Of a stretch of DNA of 64,000 bases, positions 32,107 to 41,530 are shown piece after piece. This stretch comes from Tetragenococcus halophilus subsp. flandriensis (lineage in GTDB: Bacteria > Bacillota > Bacilli > Lactobacillales > Enterococcaceae), in the NCBI RefSeq assembly GCF_030161475.1, contig NZ_BSUG01000032.1:62001-126000 (forward strand), written 5' to 3'. Both the position numbers and the translations under genes were made by a program. The first letter of the stretch is position 1. The number at the start of each line of letters is the position of its first letter. The notes below the pieces were generated by a model. The model had not been told where the DNA came from. It searched no databases and saw only the letters and a program-made list of their open reading frames with translations.

Positions 32107-34635
32107 ATGAAAACAGAAACACGACAAAAGCTTGTGTCTACTTTAAAAGAAGCCAAAAATGGCTTAACCACAACTGAGATTGCTAAAACTGTGGATTTAA
32201 GTCGTTCCGTTACGAGTCTTTATTTAAATGAACTTTTAACAAATGGTGAAGTTATAAAGGAAGGAACAAAACCAATTTATTGGAAATTGGTTCACTTTTC
32301 CCAAGGTAAAGAGGGGGAAGATGTCTTTCAAAATTTTATAGGTAGTGATGGCAGTGTCAGAGAGGCGATCAATAAATGTAAGTCTGCTGTACTTTACCCA
32401 CCTCTAGGTTTACCCCTTTTAATTCATGGTGATAGTGGTGTGGGCAAAAGCTATTTAGCGGAATTGATTTTTGACTACTTAAAAGCTAAAGAAGCTAAAG
32501 GAACAGAAAAATTCTTGGTTTTTAATTGTGCTGACTATGCCAATAACTCAGAACTTATTTCTTCAATTCTTTTCGGCCATACAAAAGGCGCTTTTACCGG
32601 CGCAGATACTGAAAAGAAAGGGTTATTGGCGCAAGCGGATCAAGGCGTATTGTTTCTTGATGAAGTTCACCGTTTATCAAATGAGAATCAAGAAAAATTG
32701 TTTCAATTTATGGACACGGGTCGTTTTCGACCGATGGGAGAAGAAGCAAAAACAGTAACTTCAAATGTTCGTTTACTATTTGCTACTACAGAGAAACCAG
32801 AAAAAGTACTCTTACCTACTTTTTACCGGCGTATTTCAGTTACGATTCATTTACCTGCCTTTCATCATCGACCGCTTTTGGAAAGGATAGCGCTAGTCAA
32901 ATATTTATTTTTAAACGAAGCTAGGCGTATTAAAAAAGATCTAAAAATAGGCCAAACCTTATTTTTTAAAATGACAAAAGAAAGGCTATCAGGAAATATA
33001 GGCAGTTTAAGAAATGAAGTTCGTATGTTATGTGCTGATATGTTAAGAAAAAATGGCGAAGAGGAAGTCATCCAGATTGGAGATTCGCAGGAAAACGATT
33101 GGGTGTATCTTTCTCGTTCGGATACGTTAACAGACGAAAATAAGGAAGTAGAAAAAAAGTTGAACCAGACGTTTTTTAATTTATTTGATAAAGATGGTTC
33201 TTTAGTTGAATTAAAAGAAAACATTTTTCAATTTTATCAAAGCTATTTAACAACGCTTTTTTCAAGTAACAACGATTTTCTTTTTTATCATATAAAAAAT
33301 AGTATTCAAAGTAGAAATAAAAAAATATTGGATAATGAAGCATTAACAGAAGACATTATTGATTGCTTATATAATATTATAAAGCTTAATGAAAATAATG
33401 AACTTGAATCAAAGCTTATTAAAACCAAACAAAGATTAGAAAGAGAATATCCAAGAACGGTTTTATTAGCGAATAATTTGACTAAAGATCTTAACTACGA
33501 AATTAAAGAATTTGCTGGAATAATACTGGGTATTTTATTAATTGATACAGTTTCAGAAGATATTCGTTACCATGCTTTACTAGTCGCTCACGGAAATACA
33601 ACTGCTTCTAGTATTCAAGCAGTAGCCAATAGAATATGTAAAGATTACATTTTTGATGCGATCAATATGCCTTTGACTTCTTCTATCCACGATATTGTTT
33701 CGCAAGTAAAAATCTGGCTTTCTGAAAGAGATACTTCACAAGGAGTCATCATGTTGGTGGATATGGGATCATTAACGCAGTTATATAAAAGCTTGAAACC
33801 ACAGATTTTGGGAGAATTCTTGGTTATTAATAATTTGACGACTTCTTATGCCTTAGATATTGGACAGCAATTACTCAATGGAAAATTATTTTATGATATT
33901 GCAGAATCTGCTGAGAAGAATTTTAAAACAGAGATACAATATTTTGAAGGATTTGAAGTCGATAAAAATATTATTATATCAAGTATTTCGGGCAAAGATG
34001 TTGCTAAAAAAATACAGTCTATTTGTAAAAAATATATAGATCCTGACATTAAAATTATCGTGTTAGAATTTAATGAGCTATTGAACACTTTAGATCTTGC
34101 AAATGATCAACAGGACTATTTAAAATCGACTATCTTAATTTTAAGTACTTCTTATCTTAGCAATAGAACGCATATACCTACAATGAATATGTTAGATGTT
34201 GTAGATGAGGATGCTGAAAAACAATTGGAAAATTCATTTAATACTTTAGTTCATCCTAATGATATCTCGAACATTTTGAATGAATTTATTCAATTTTTCT
34301 CCAAAGAAGGGCTATCCGAAAAATTAGGATTTTTAAATCCGGATGTCATTATCCGACAAGTAGAAGACGTTGTGGAAAAGCTTGAACGACGTTTTGATTT
34401 AAAGCTATCAGCGAAAATGCGCTTTAATTTATTAATGCATTCCGCCATTCTAATTGAAAGAACAATATTAGGAGTAGAAGATTATTCTGTTCCAGAAAAT
34501 ATTGAAGAGCTTAAGATTAATGGAAAATTATTTTACCAAAACGTAAAAAGTGTTTTTTATTCCTTGGAACAGTTTTATAAAATCCAGATTTCTGATTGGG
34601 AGCTTTATGTTATTTATGAGTTGCTCAATTCGTAG
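32107..34635 (+). CDS. LevR-family sigma-54-dependent PTS regulator
   Basis: An 842-residue modular activator. N-terminal winged HTH (about 1-60); AAA+ sigma-54 interaction domain with Walker A GDSGVGKS (108-115), GAFTGA loop (161-166) and Walker B VLFLDEVH; a first PRD (about 385-470); an EIIA-Man-like domain with LLVAHGNTTASS (about 495-620); a C-terminal PRD (about 745-842). In LevR and ManR, phosphorylation of PRD and EIIA histidines by PTS proteins sets activity. It should act at the -24/-12 promoter at 28660. A remote target is also possible, but that is the only sigma-54 site seen here. Confidence 0.92.
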   Translation: MKTETRQKLVSTLKEAKNGLTTTEIAKTVDLSRSVTSLYLNELLTNGEVIKEGTKPIYWKLVHFSQGKEGEDVFQNFIGSDGSVREAINKCKSAVLYPPLGLPLLIHGDSGVGKSYLAELIFDYLKAKEAKGTEKFLVFNCADYANNSELISSILFGHTKGAFTGADTEKKGLLAQADQGVLFLDEVHRLSNENQEKLFQFMDTGRFRPMGEEAKTVTSNVRLLFATTEKPEKVLLPTFYRRISVTIHLPAFHHRPLLERIALVKYLFLNEARRIKKDLKIGQTLFFKMTKERLSGNIGSLRNEVRMLCADMLRKNGEEEVIQIGDSQENDWVYLSRSDTLTDENKEVEKKLNQTFFNLFDKDGSLVELKENIFQFYQSYLTTLFSSNNDFLFYHIKNSIQSRNKKILDNEALTEDIIDCLYNIIKLNENNELESKLIKTKQRLEREYPRTVLLANNLTKDLNYEIKEFAGIILGILLIDTVSEDIRYHALLVAHGNTTASSIQAVANRICKDYIFDAINMPLTSSIHDIVSQVKIWLSERDTSQGVIMLVDMGSLTQLYKSLKPQILGEFLVINNLTTSYALDIGQQLLNGKLFYDIAESAEKNFKTEIQYFEGFEVDKNIIISSISGKDVAKKIQSICKKYIDPDIKIIVLEFNELLNTLDLANDQQDYLKSTILILSTSYLSNRTHIPTMNMLDVVDEDAEKQLENSFNTLVHPNDISNILNEFIQFFSKEGLSEKLGFLNPDVIIRQVEDVVEKLERRFDLKLSAKMRFNLLMHSAILIERTILGVEDYSVPENIEELKINGKLFYQNVKSVFYSLEQFYKIQISDWELYVIYELLNS

Positions 34636-34651
34636 TAATTTTAGAGATATA

Positions 34652-34697
34652 AATAGTCTAGCGTATGAGTTATTTACTTGCGTTAGGCTATTTTTTA
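34652..34697 (+). terminator. Terminator of the LevR-type gene
   Basis: AATAGTCTAGCG (34652-34663) pairs with CGTTAGGCTATT (34681-34692) with small mismatches; a TTTTTT tract follows. Confidence 0.65.
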
Positions 34698-34840
34698 TTG
34701 AACAGATTGCTTTAATTATTTTATATTTACTAATAAGATAATTAAGTCAGATTAATTTAAAAATGAGTATTCCTGTTATTCAGAATCACTTCCATTTAAA
34801 ACATATGTTTGATACACTGCAATAGCAAATAAAAGTTTGT

Positions 34841-35024
34841 AAAAGGTGTTTGAATTGGCTCAATATCAACAGATGAGCCTCGTCTTTTTCAACCGCAGTT
34901 TGCAACGAAAGAGGCTTGTCAAAATCACCTTTTCAATAGGAAGTGTTTAAATGGGTCCTGCTGTGGGAAAAGCGTTGGCACCATCCCACAGTCATCACTG
35001 ACATCTTAATAAAGCTGTACAGCT
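34841..35024. other. Hairpin-dense unexplained block (structured RNA or mobile-element remnant)
   Basis: The 34698-35135 gap has no gene. It contains nested inverted repeats: AAAAGGTG-TTTGA (34841-34853) closes on TCAAA-N2-CACCTTTT (34919-34933) around GGCTCA/TGAGCC (34857/34874). Next is CTGTGGGA/TCCCACAG (34961/34984), then palindrome AGCTGTACAGCT (35013-35024). The minus strand keeps a 39-codon open frame over 34941-35060, without a start and ribosome site. It may be an ncRNA, a leader of the 35136 gene, or the end of a lost IS; none can be decided here. Confidence 0.4.
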
Positions 35025-35135
35025 CTTCTAAAAAGATTCCTCCGCCTATAAACTCTCTTATGATATAGATGATATACAAGTTTTCATGCTAAAGAAATGG
35101 CATATGTTTTTTAGTGTTTAGAAAAGAGGGTTAAA

Positions 35136-36452
35136 ATGAAACAAATATATTTTCGAACCATTCGTGAAAACTTATGGTTTCTTCCCATTGTATATGGATT
35201 ATGTTCAGTAGTTACAGCAAGTGTGATCACAAACTTGGATGGTTGGTTAGTCCCTAAAATATCCAGTAGCGTACCGGCCATTTTACTTGCAGATCAAGAT
35301 ATGTTAAATCAACTTTATTCTGCCTTGATTACCGCAATGCTGACGATGATAACGATAAGTTTCTCAACAATTATGGTCGTGTTGACAACCTATTCATCTC
35401 AGTTTTCACCTCGAGTATTGCAAGACTTTATGCAAAGCAAAATCACCCAACATGTTTTAGGTGTTTTCACGTTTGGCTTTCTTTTTGTCCTGGTCAATTT
35501 ATGGTTGTTAACTCCTCGCCTGGATGACTTGCTCAGTCCTTTTTTTACTATTGTGGTTACGATTATTTCGCTGGGCTTTTTCATTTTATTTATCCATCAT
35601 TCGTCACGGTGGTCGCAAGTGAATTTTTTGATTGGTACTTTACGTGATAAAACGTCAAAAACAATTAGAGAAACGTTTGTAGAAAGAACGTATGGCGAAC
35701 ACAAGCATTGGGACCTTTCGCAAATTGAAAATATGAAAACAAACGAGAAACAAACCATATACTCCAGACGTGCAGGATATATCCAACATGTCAATTATAA
35801 AAACCTGATTAATTGGGCTACAAGAAATGACATGGTGTTAGAAGCAACCTTTCAGGTTGGCGATTATGTTCCTCAAGAGATGCCGGTTTTTTATTTTTGG
35901 TCACTAGGCGGTAATAATGAGAAATTTAGTAAACATGATTATTATTTAGTTATCGGCGATGAGCGTACTGACCGTCAAGACATTTCATTTTCAATAGAAA
36001 AATTGGTTGAGATCGCTGTGAAGGGACTTTCTCCTAGTATGAATGATCCGAACACAGCAACTAACGCTATCCATCGTATTGGTGGTTTGCTTTCGGAATT
36101 AGCCGGTAATTACCGCTCGGTTACGTATTTTTCTGACGATAACGGAGATTTGCGGTTAATCATGGAACAAAAGAATTTTCAGGACTATTTGTTCAAAAGT
36201 TTTTACCAAATTAAGCACTACGGCAAAGATGATATCTCGGTTGTATATAATATTATAGACACCTTATATAAAGTTGCTATTGTTAGTGAAGCACCCGTTC
36301 GAAAAGAAGTGTGGGATTTTACGGAATACGTATTGGAAGACGTAGATGTAAAAAGCCTTCCGTCAATGGATTATCATCACCTTAAAGATATAGTTGAGAA
36401 GTTTGCTCAACTTTACGGGGAAGAATTAAATTGGGAAGGCTCTAAAGGCTGA
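35136..36452 (+). CDS. DUF2254 family membrane protein
   Basis: The 438-residue protein has four predicted membrane helices in the first 160 residues (about 15-35, 60-85, 105-125, 135-155). A large cytosolic C-terminal part with SPSMNDPNTATNAIHR (near 300), the best-conserved DUF2254 segment, follows. The function of the family is not established. Monocistronic; AGAGGG precedes ATG 35136. A strong terminator follows. Confidence 0.8.
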   Translation: MKQIYFRTIRENLWFLPIVYGLCSVVTASVITNLDGWLVPKISSSVPAILLADQDMLNQLYSALITAMLTMITISFSTIMVVLTTYSSQFSPRVLQDFMQSKITQHVLGVFTFGFLFVLVNLWLLTPRLDDLLSPFFTIVVTIISLGFFILFIHHSSRWSQVNFLIGTLRDKTSKTIRETFVERTYGEHKHWDLSQIENMKTNEKQTIYSRRAGYIQHVNYKNLINWATRNDMVLEATFQVGDYVPQEMPVFYFWSLGGNNEKFSKHDYYLVIGDERTDRQDISFSIEKLVEIAVKGLSPSMNDPNTATNAIHRIGGLLSELAGNYRSVTYFSDDNGDLRLIMEQKNFQDYLFKSFYQIKHYGKDDISVVYNIIDTLYKVAIVSEAPVRKEVWDFTEYVLEDVDVKSLPSMDYHHLKDIVEKFAQLYGEELNWEGSKG

Positions 36453-36517
36453 TTGCTTGTTTCTTGCCCTCGAGTTATTGAATGTAAGAGTTTTTTTGTT
36501 ATAAGGAAAAACATAAG

Positions 36518-36586
36518 AACGCACTTCTTTTGTGTTAATTGTCATCTCTTGTCGACTTTACAGTAACACGAAGTGCGTTTTTTTAT
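36518..36586 (+). terminator. Terminator after the DUF2254 gene
   Basis: AACGCACTTC (36518-36527) with GAAGTGCGTT (36570-36579), extended by GTGTTA/TAACAC inside; TTTTTTT follows. The next 260 bases up to the LacI promoter hold nothing I recognise. Confidence 0.75.
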
Positions 36587-36847
36587 GTATCAAGATAAAG
36601 GAACTTAATCTTTAAAAAGGATTATGCTAAGGATTGAACAATTAACCGGAAAAATTTATAAAGCGAGCAGGTTATTTAAGCTCCATTAATTAAGTTAAGA
36701 AAGTTATTAATTTTCTATTTATCGAAAAAACATGCTGATACTTGATGGTAGAATTATACAAGTTTCTACGCTCTAATCTCAGTACTTATAAATTTGAGTA
36801 GCGACTTAAGCTAAAATTTTATTTTTCTGGAAAAATAAAATAACATA

Positions 36848-36876
36848 TTGACAAAAATAAATTGAAAGTATATAGT
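36848..36876 (+). promoter_or_regulatory. Promoter of the LacI-family regulator gene
   Basis: -35 TTGACA (36848-36853), 17-bp spacer, -10 TATAGT (36871-36876). An operator half-match at 36882 follows directly, implying autorepression. Confidence 0.7.
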
Positions 36877-36881
36877 GAATC

Positions 36882-36895
36882 TGAAATCGATACCA
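36882..36895. promoter_or_regulatory. MalR-like operator, site 1
   Basis: TGAAATCGATACCA shares ATCGATACCA with the perfect palindrome at 37947. It is placed over the transcription start of the regulator. Confidence 0.6.
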
Positions 36896-36911
36896 CAAAG
36901 GAGTTCTTTTT

Positions 36912-37910
36912 ATGGCGACTATAAAGGATGTAGCTAGTAAGGCTAACTTGTCTGTTTCCACAGTTTCTAGATATTTAAATCATCATCCTTATATTTCAGA
37001 TGATAAGAAACAAAGGATCAAAGCTGCCATGAAAGAGCTCGATTATACGCCCAGTTCGATTGCAACGCAATTGCGTTCTAAAAAAGGGAATACGATAGGT
37101 ATTCTTGTTTCAAGGATAACCAACCCATTTTTTTCCTATTTAGTTGATGCGATTGAAAAAGAAGCGAAAAAAAATCATTATAACGTGCTGATTATGCAAA
37201 CATATGATGATAAAAAATCAGAAATGAATATGTTAGAACTACTGAAACAACAGGTAGTTTCTGGTTTAATCATGTGTTCTGTAGAAGGAGATCCTGCTAC
37301 GATTCAAAGCTACCAAGAATTTGGACCAATTGTTTTGTGTAATGAAACGATGCGCGGAAGTTTGGTGCCGACGGTTGTTACAGATCAAAAAAGTGCTGTT
37401 TATGATGCTATGATTTATTTAGCTGATAAGGGATATCAACAGATTGCTTACTGTACTGGTGGGACATTGACCAATGAAGGACATGGACGTTCACGTACGG
37501 AGGGTTTTGAGCAAGCTTTGCTGGAAAAACAATTACCTTTTAAAAGAGATTGGATTTTTCGACAAGTTCATACAAGTCAAGATGGCAATGATGTTGCTGA
37601 CAAAATTTTTAGTTTGTCAAAAGATAAACGGCCGGATGCTATTTTTACAAATAGTGATGAAGTCGCTCTTGGTGTGATGGAAAGTATGCTGCAAAGAGGC
37701 TACAAAGTTCCACAAGATTTGGCTATTGTAGGTTTTGATAATCAACCGGCCACTTCGATGTTAACTGTTCCTTTAACCACGATTGCGCAGCCAGTGGCAG
37801 CCTTAGGAGCTGAGGCAACCAATTTACTATTAGCTAAAATTGAAGAAAGCAGTTATGAAGTTGATCAAAGTAAGCTGAAATTGTCATTAATTAAAAGAAA
37901 ATCTGCTTAG
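36912..37910 (+). CDS. LacI-family repressor (MalR-like)
   Basis: A 332-residue LacI/GalR regulator: HTH MATIKDVASKANLSVSTVSRYLNHHPYIS (1-29), hinge helix with SSIATQLRSKK near 53-63, then a periplasmic-binding-like effector domain (about 65-330). It controls the two GH13 glucosidase genes and the EIIB/EIIC genes that follow, judging from matching operators at 36882, 37947 and 41418. The inducer is probably maltose, isomaltose or their phosphate. Confidence 0.88.
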   Translation: MATIKDVASKANLSVSTVSRYLNHHPYISDDKKQRIKAAMKELDYTPSSIATQLRSKKGNTIGILVSRITNPFFSYLVDAIEKEAKKNHYNVLIMQTYDDKKSEMNMLELLKQQVVSGLIMCSVEGDPATIQSYQEFGPIVLCNETMRGSLVPTVVTDQKSAVYDAMIYLADKGYQQIAYCTGGTLTNEGHGRSRTEGFEQALLEKQLPFKRDWIFRQVHTSQDGNDVADKIFSLSKDKRPDAIFTNSDEVALGVMESMLQRGYKVPQDLAIVGFDNQPATSMLTVPLTTIAQPVAALGAEATNLLLAKIEESSYEVDQSKLKLSLIKRKSA

Positions 37911-37946
37911 AAAATGAGCATGATTTTCTTGCTTTATTAGTCGATG

Positions 37947-37960
37947 TGGTATCGATACCA
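37947..37960. promoter_or_regulatory. MalR-like operator, site 2 (perfect palindrome)
   Basis: TGGTATCGATACCA is a perfect 14-bp palindrome, 22 bp before the first GH13 gene. Confidence 0.75.
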
Positions 37961-37981
37961 TAAAAAGAAGGAGTATTATTA

Positions 37982-39634
37982 ATGCAGGAATTAAAAAAAG
38001 ATTGGTGGAAAAAAGAGGTTATTTATCAAATCTATCCAAAAAGTTTTAATGATTCAAATGAAGATGGGATTGGGGATTTGAACGGTATTCGTCAAAAGTT
38101 ACCTTATCTAAAAGATTTGGGTGTGACGATGATATGGATCTGTCCGATCTTTAAGTCTCCTATGCACGATAATGGATATGATATCGCAGATTATGAAGAT
38201 ATCGATCCGCAATTTGGTACAATGGATGATTTTGATTTATTACTAAATGAAGCAACAAAACTAGATATCAAGATTATTTTAGACCTGGTTGTTAACCACA
38301 CTTCTAATGAACATGAGTGGTTTCAAAAAGCACTAGCAGATAAAAACAGTAAATATCGCGATTATTATATTTTTAAAGAAGGTAAAGAAGTTCCGAATAA
38401 TTGGCGTTCACAATTTGGAGGATCTGCTTGGGAAAAAGTAGATGATGAAGATGCTTACTATTTACATCTTTTTGGCAAAGAACAGCCCGATTTAAATTGG
38501 GAAAATCCCGAACTAAGGCAAGAAATTTATCAAATGATTAATCGCTGGCTTGCAAAAGGGATTGCTGGTTTTCGCATTGATTCAATCACCTTTATCAAAA
38601 AAGACCAAGACTTTGCTTCTTTGCCTGCTGATGGTGCTGATGGCTTGGTTTCTTGCAAGCATAAGACAAGGAATCGTCCGGGGATTGGAAGCTTTTTAAA
38701 TGAATTAAAAAAGGAAACGTTTGAAAAATATAATTGTGTAACAATAGGAGAGGCATCAGGGGTTAATTACGAAGATTATGAGGAGTTTATTGGCAAAGAC
38801 GGCTATTTTTCTATGATTTTTGATTTCCACTATGCAGATATCGATGTTGAATCAGGGACCGACTGGTTTAAACGATCCCACTGGCAGCCCAAAGATTTTA
38901 AAGAGTTACTAGCGCAATCACAAGAAACGATTCAACAAGCGGGTTGGGCGGCTAATTTTATTGAAAATCACGATCAACCTCGCGCTTTATCTAAACTAGT
39001 ACATGAAGATTACCAAAATAAACGTTCTGCTTGTGGTATTGCAGCTATGTATTTCTTTTTACGAGGCACACCTTTTATTTATCAAGGGCAAGAACTTGGA
39101 ATGGTTAACGCACAAAGAACAAGTATTGAAGAATTTGATGATATCTCTAGTATTGATAACTATTATCGAGGGATGGCAGAAGGATATTCAGAAGAAGAAG
39201 CTTTGCATTTTGTTAACTTACGGAGTCGTGATAATACACGTAATCCGATGGCGTGGAATAATGAACAATATGGCGGATTTTCGCAAAAGCAGCCGTGGTT
39301 AGAGATGACTGAGGAATATCCGCAAATCAACGCTCAGAATAATGAAGTTTTAGACTTTTATAAAGATATGATTACCTTAAGACAATCTTCTGAAATCAGT
39401 TCAACTTTAGTTAATGGCACTATTGAGTTTTTACCAGATGTTCCAGAAAATGTGATTGCTTACGTTCGAGAATATCAAGGTCAACGACTTTATTGTTTAA
39501 CCAATCTTGGCACAAACGTGGAAATCTTTACTTGGCCTAAAGAAGTTGACGAAGTTTTTATTAATTCTCATAAAAATGATATAAAAAAAGCAGGTAATTC
39601 CTTATTACCTTATCAAAGTGTGTTGTTTAAATAA
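37982..39634 (+). CDS. GH13 alpha-glucosidase (oligo-1,6-glucosidase / MalL type)
   Basis: A 550-residue cytosolic GH13 (subfamily 31-like) enzyme: WWKKEVIYQIYPKSFNDSN start, catalytic Asp200 in GFRIDS, Glu257 in TIGEASG and transition-state Asp331 in ENHDQPR. The residue after the nucleophile is Ser rather than Val, so preference for alpha-1,4 or alpha-1,6 bonds is uncertain. It would split alpha-glucosides or their phosphates imported by the PTS encoded downstream. AAGAAGGAG precedes ATG 37982. Confidence 0.88.
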   Translation: MQELKKDWWKKEVIYQIYPKSFNDSNEDGIGDLNGIRQKLPYLKDLGVTMIWICPIFKSPMHDNGYDIADYEDIDPQFGTMDDFDLLLNEATKLDIKIILDLVVNHTSNEHEWFQKALADKNSKYRDYYIFKEGKEVPNNWRSQFGGSAWEKVDDEDAYYLHLFGKEQPDLNWENPELRQEIYQMINRWLAKGIAGFRIDSITFIKKDQDFASLPADGADGLVSCKHKTRNRPGIGSFLNELKKETFEKYNCVTIGEASGVNYEDYEEFIGKDGYFSMIFDFHYADIDVESGTDWFKRSHWQPKDFKELLAQSQETIQQAGWAANFIENHDQPRALSKLVHEDYQNKRSACGIAAMYFFLRGTPFIYQGQELGMVNAQRTSIEEFDDISSIDNYYRGMAEGYSEEEALHFVNLRSRDNTRNPMAWNNEQYGGFSQKQPWLEMTEEYPQINAQNNEVLDFYKDMITLRQSSEISSTLVNGTIEFLPDVPENVIAYVREYQGQRLYCLTNLGTNVEIFTWPKEVDEVFINSHKNDIKKAGNSLLPYQSVLFK

Positions 39635-39688
39635 TAAATTATGATGGTATTAAAGTAACTGTAGGATTTTAGAAAGGAAAAAACCAAA

Positions 39689-41323
39689 ATGAACAAAAAT
39701 TGGTGGAAAAATGCGGCGATTTATCAGATTTATCCTCGCAGTTTTCAAGATTCAAATGGGGACGGCATTGGTGATTTGAATGGGATCATTCAAAGACTAG
39801 ATCATCTTAAATATTTAGGGGTTGATGCCATTTGGTTAAGCCCAGTGTATGAGTCTCCTAACATCGATAATGGCTATGATATAAGTGATTATCAAAAAAT
39901 TAATCCTGAATATGGCACGATGGAAGATATGGATCGTCTGATTGAAGAAGCTGATAAACGTTCGATCAAAATCATCATGGATTTGGTGATTAATCATACT
40001 TCAAGTCAACATTTTTGGTTTCAAGAAGCGTTAAAAAGTAAAGATAATCCATACCATGATTATTATATTTGGCGGACAAGTGCTGATTCGAATCTTCCTA
40101 ATTCTTTAATGGCTGATTCTGCTAGTGCTTGGGAATATGTGCCTTCATTAGATGAATACTACTTGCACTTGCATTCAAAAGAACAGCCAGATCTTAACTG
40201 GAAAAATCCAGAAATGAAAAAAGCGATTTGGAAAATGATCATTTATTGGTTGGAAAAAGGAATTGGAGGTTTTCGTTTAGATGTTATTGATCTAATTGGT
40301 AAAGAACCTGATAAGTTAATAACAAAAAATGGTCCTGAGCTACATCCGCTAATTCACGAGCTAAATCAAGAAACTTTTGGAAATTATAATGTCGTTACTG
40401 TTGGTGAAACTTGGGGTGCAACACCTGAAATAGCTAAATTATATAGTAATCCTGAAAGAAAAGAGTTATCGATGGTTTTCCAATTTGAACATATCAATTT
40501 GGATAAGCAAGCGGGTAAAAGAAAATGGGATCTAAAAGCACTTGATCCACAAAAACTGCATCAAGTATTTTCGAAATGGCAAAGGCAATTAAAAAATGAA
40601 GGTTGGAACGCTCTTTTTTGGAACAATCATGATTTGCCTAGAATTATTTCTCGTTGGGGCGATGATTCGAGACAATATCGAGAACTTAGCGGAAAAATGC
40701 TAGCTATCTATCTTTATTTTATGTCTGGAACGCCCTATATCTATCAAGGAGAAGAAATCGGTATGACAAATTATGAAATAAGCGATATTTCAGAAGTCAA
40801 CGATATTGAAAGCAGACAAATGTATTATGATCGTTTAGATAAAGGTTACTCAAAAGAAGAGATCCTTCAGTCGATCAATACCAAAGGTCGTGATAACGCT
40901 AGGCATCCGATGCAATGGGACCTTTCTACAAATGCGGGTTTTACAACAGCTACTCCTTGGCTTGTTGTACATCCAAATTACAAAGATATAAATGTAGAAA
41001 CTGCTTTAGCTAAGCAAAACTCACTATTTTTTACGTATAAAGAATTAATTGAATTAAGGAAAAATAACTATGACATTATTAATGGAGAGTATGAAATTTT
41101 AAATACAGGAAATCCGGATGTTCTTGCATATATTAGATATAAGGAAAATGAAAAAATTATTGTTGTGGTAAACTTTTCAAAACAATTACAACAATATAGT
41201 TTACAGATAAATTTAAATCATTCAAAGTGTTTAATTCATAATTATAATACTAAAATAAACAATTCTAATGAACTACAGGCTTATGAAGCATTTGCTGTAA
41301 AAGTATCGGGAAATAATCTGTAA
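39689..41323 (+). CDS. GH13 alpha-glucosidase (second copy, isomaltase-like)
   Basis: A 544-residue GH13 enzyme, paralogous to the preceding gene: catalytic Asp198 in GFRLDV, Glu240 in TVGETWG, Asp315 in NNHDLPR. Val after the nucleophile is the residue linked to alpha-1,6 activity in isomaltases, so this copy may favour isomaltose or dextrin branches; trehalose-6-P hydrolase remains an alternative. Probably co-transcribed with the first GH13 gene and MalR controlled. Confidence 0.87.
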   Translation: MNKNWWKNAAIYQIYPRSFQDSNGDGIGDLNGIIQRLDHLKYLGVDAIWLSPVYESPNIDNGYDISDYQKINPEYGTMEDMDRLIEEADKRSIKIIMDLVINHTSSQHFWFQEALKSKDNPYHDYYIWRTSADSNLPNSLMADSASAWEYVPSLDEYYLHLHSKEQPDLNWKNPEMKKAIWKMIIYWLEKGIGGFRLDVIDLIGKEPDKLITKNGPELHPLIHELNQETFGNYNVVTVGETWGATPEIAKLYSNPERKELSMVFQFEHINLDKQAGKRKWDLKALDPQKLHQVFSKWQRQLKNEGWNALFWNNHDLPRIISRWGDDSRQYRELSGKMLAIYLYFMSGTPYIYQGEEIGMTNYEISDISEVNDIESRQMYYDRLDKGYSKEEILQSINTKGRDNARHPMQWDLSTNAGFTTATPWLVVHPNYKDINVETALAKQNSLFFTYKELIELRKNNYDIINGEYEILNTGNPDVLAYIRYKENEKIIVVVNFSKQLQQYSLQINLNHSKCLIHNYNTKINNSNELQAYEAFAVKVSGNNL

Positions 41324-41349
41324 TAAAACTAGCATAGAATAATGTAAAA

Positions 41350-41418
41350 ACAAAGAGTATCAGATAGCTATAAACATTTAAAAAGTTTTATAACAGCCTA
41401 ATTACTGATACTCTTTGT
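41350..41418. other. 14-bp perfect inverted repeat before the EIIB gene
   Basis: ACAAAGAGTATCAG (41350-41363) and CTGATACTCTTTGT (41405-41418) are perfect complements 41 bases apart, and the right arm abuts operator site 3. A T run follows only in the minus direction, although all nearby genes are on plus. Confidence 0.55.
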
Positions 41419-41431
41419 GATATCGATACCA
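41418..41431. promoter_or_regulatory. MalR-like operator, site 3
   Basis: TGATATCGATACCA differs from the perfect site at 37947 by one base. It is 100 bp before the EIIB start. Confidence 0.65.
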
Positions 41432-41530
41432 TATTAAGCTTTATTTTTTTAAAGCAGCTATGAAACTGCTTTCTATATTTAGCAAAAAATTTTAGTAGCC
41501 ACAGAGCTTATTAATTAGGAGGACTATTAT

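Noticed and set aside
34550-34741. Plus-strand 63-codon frame over the end of the LevR-type gene
   Set aside because: Out-of-frame shadow of the regulator gene that runs into its terminator; no ribosome site.
34961-34991. T-box or amino-acid riboswitch
   Set aside because: The CTGTGGGA/TCCCACAG hairpin lacks the conserved T-box sequence, and the downstream gene is not related to amino-acid supply.
34941-35060. Minus-strand 39-codon frame as a transposase fragment
   Set aside because: I cannot match it to a transposase family and it lacks a start; kept only as a structured, unexplained block.
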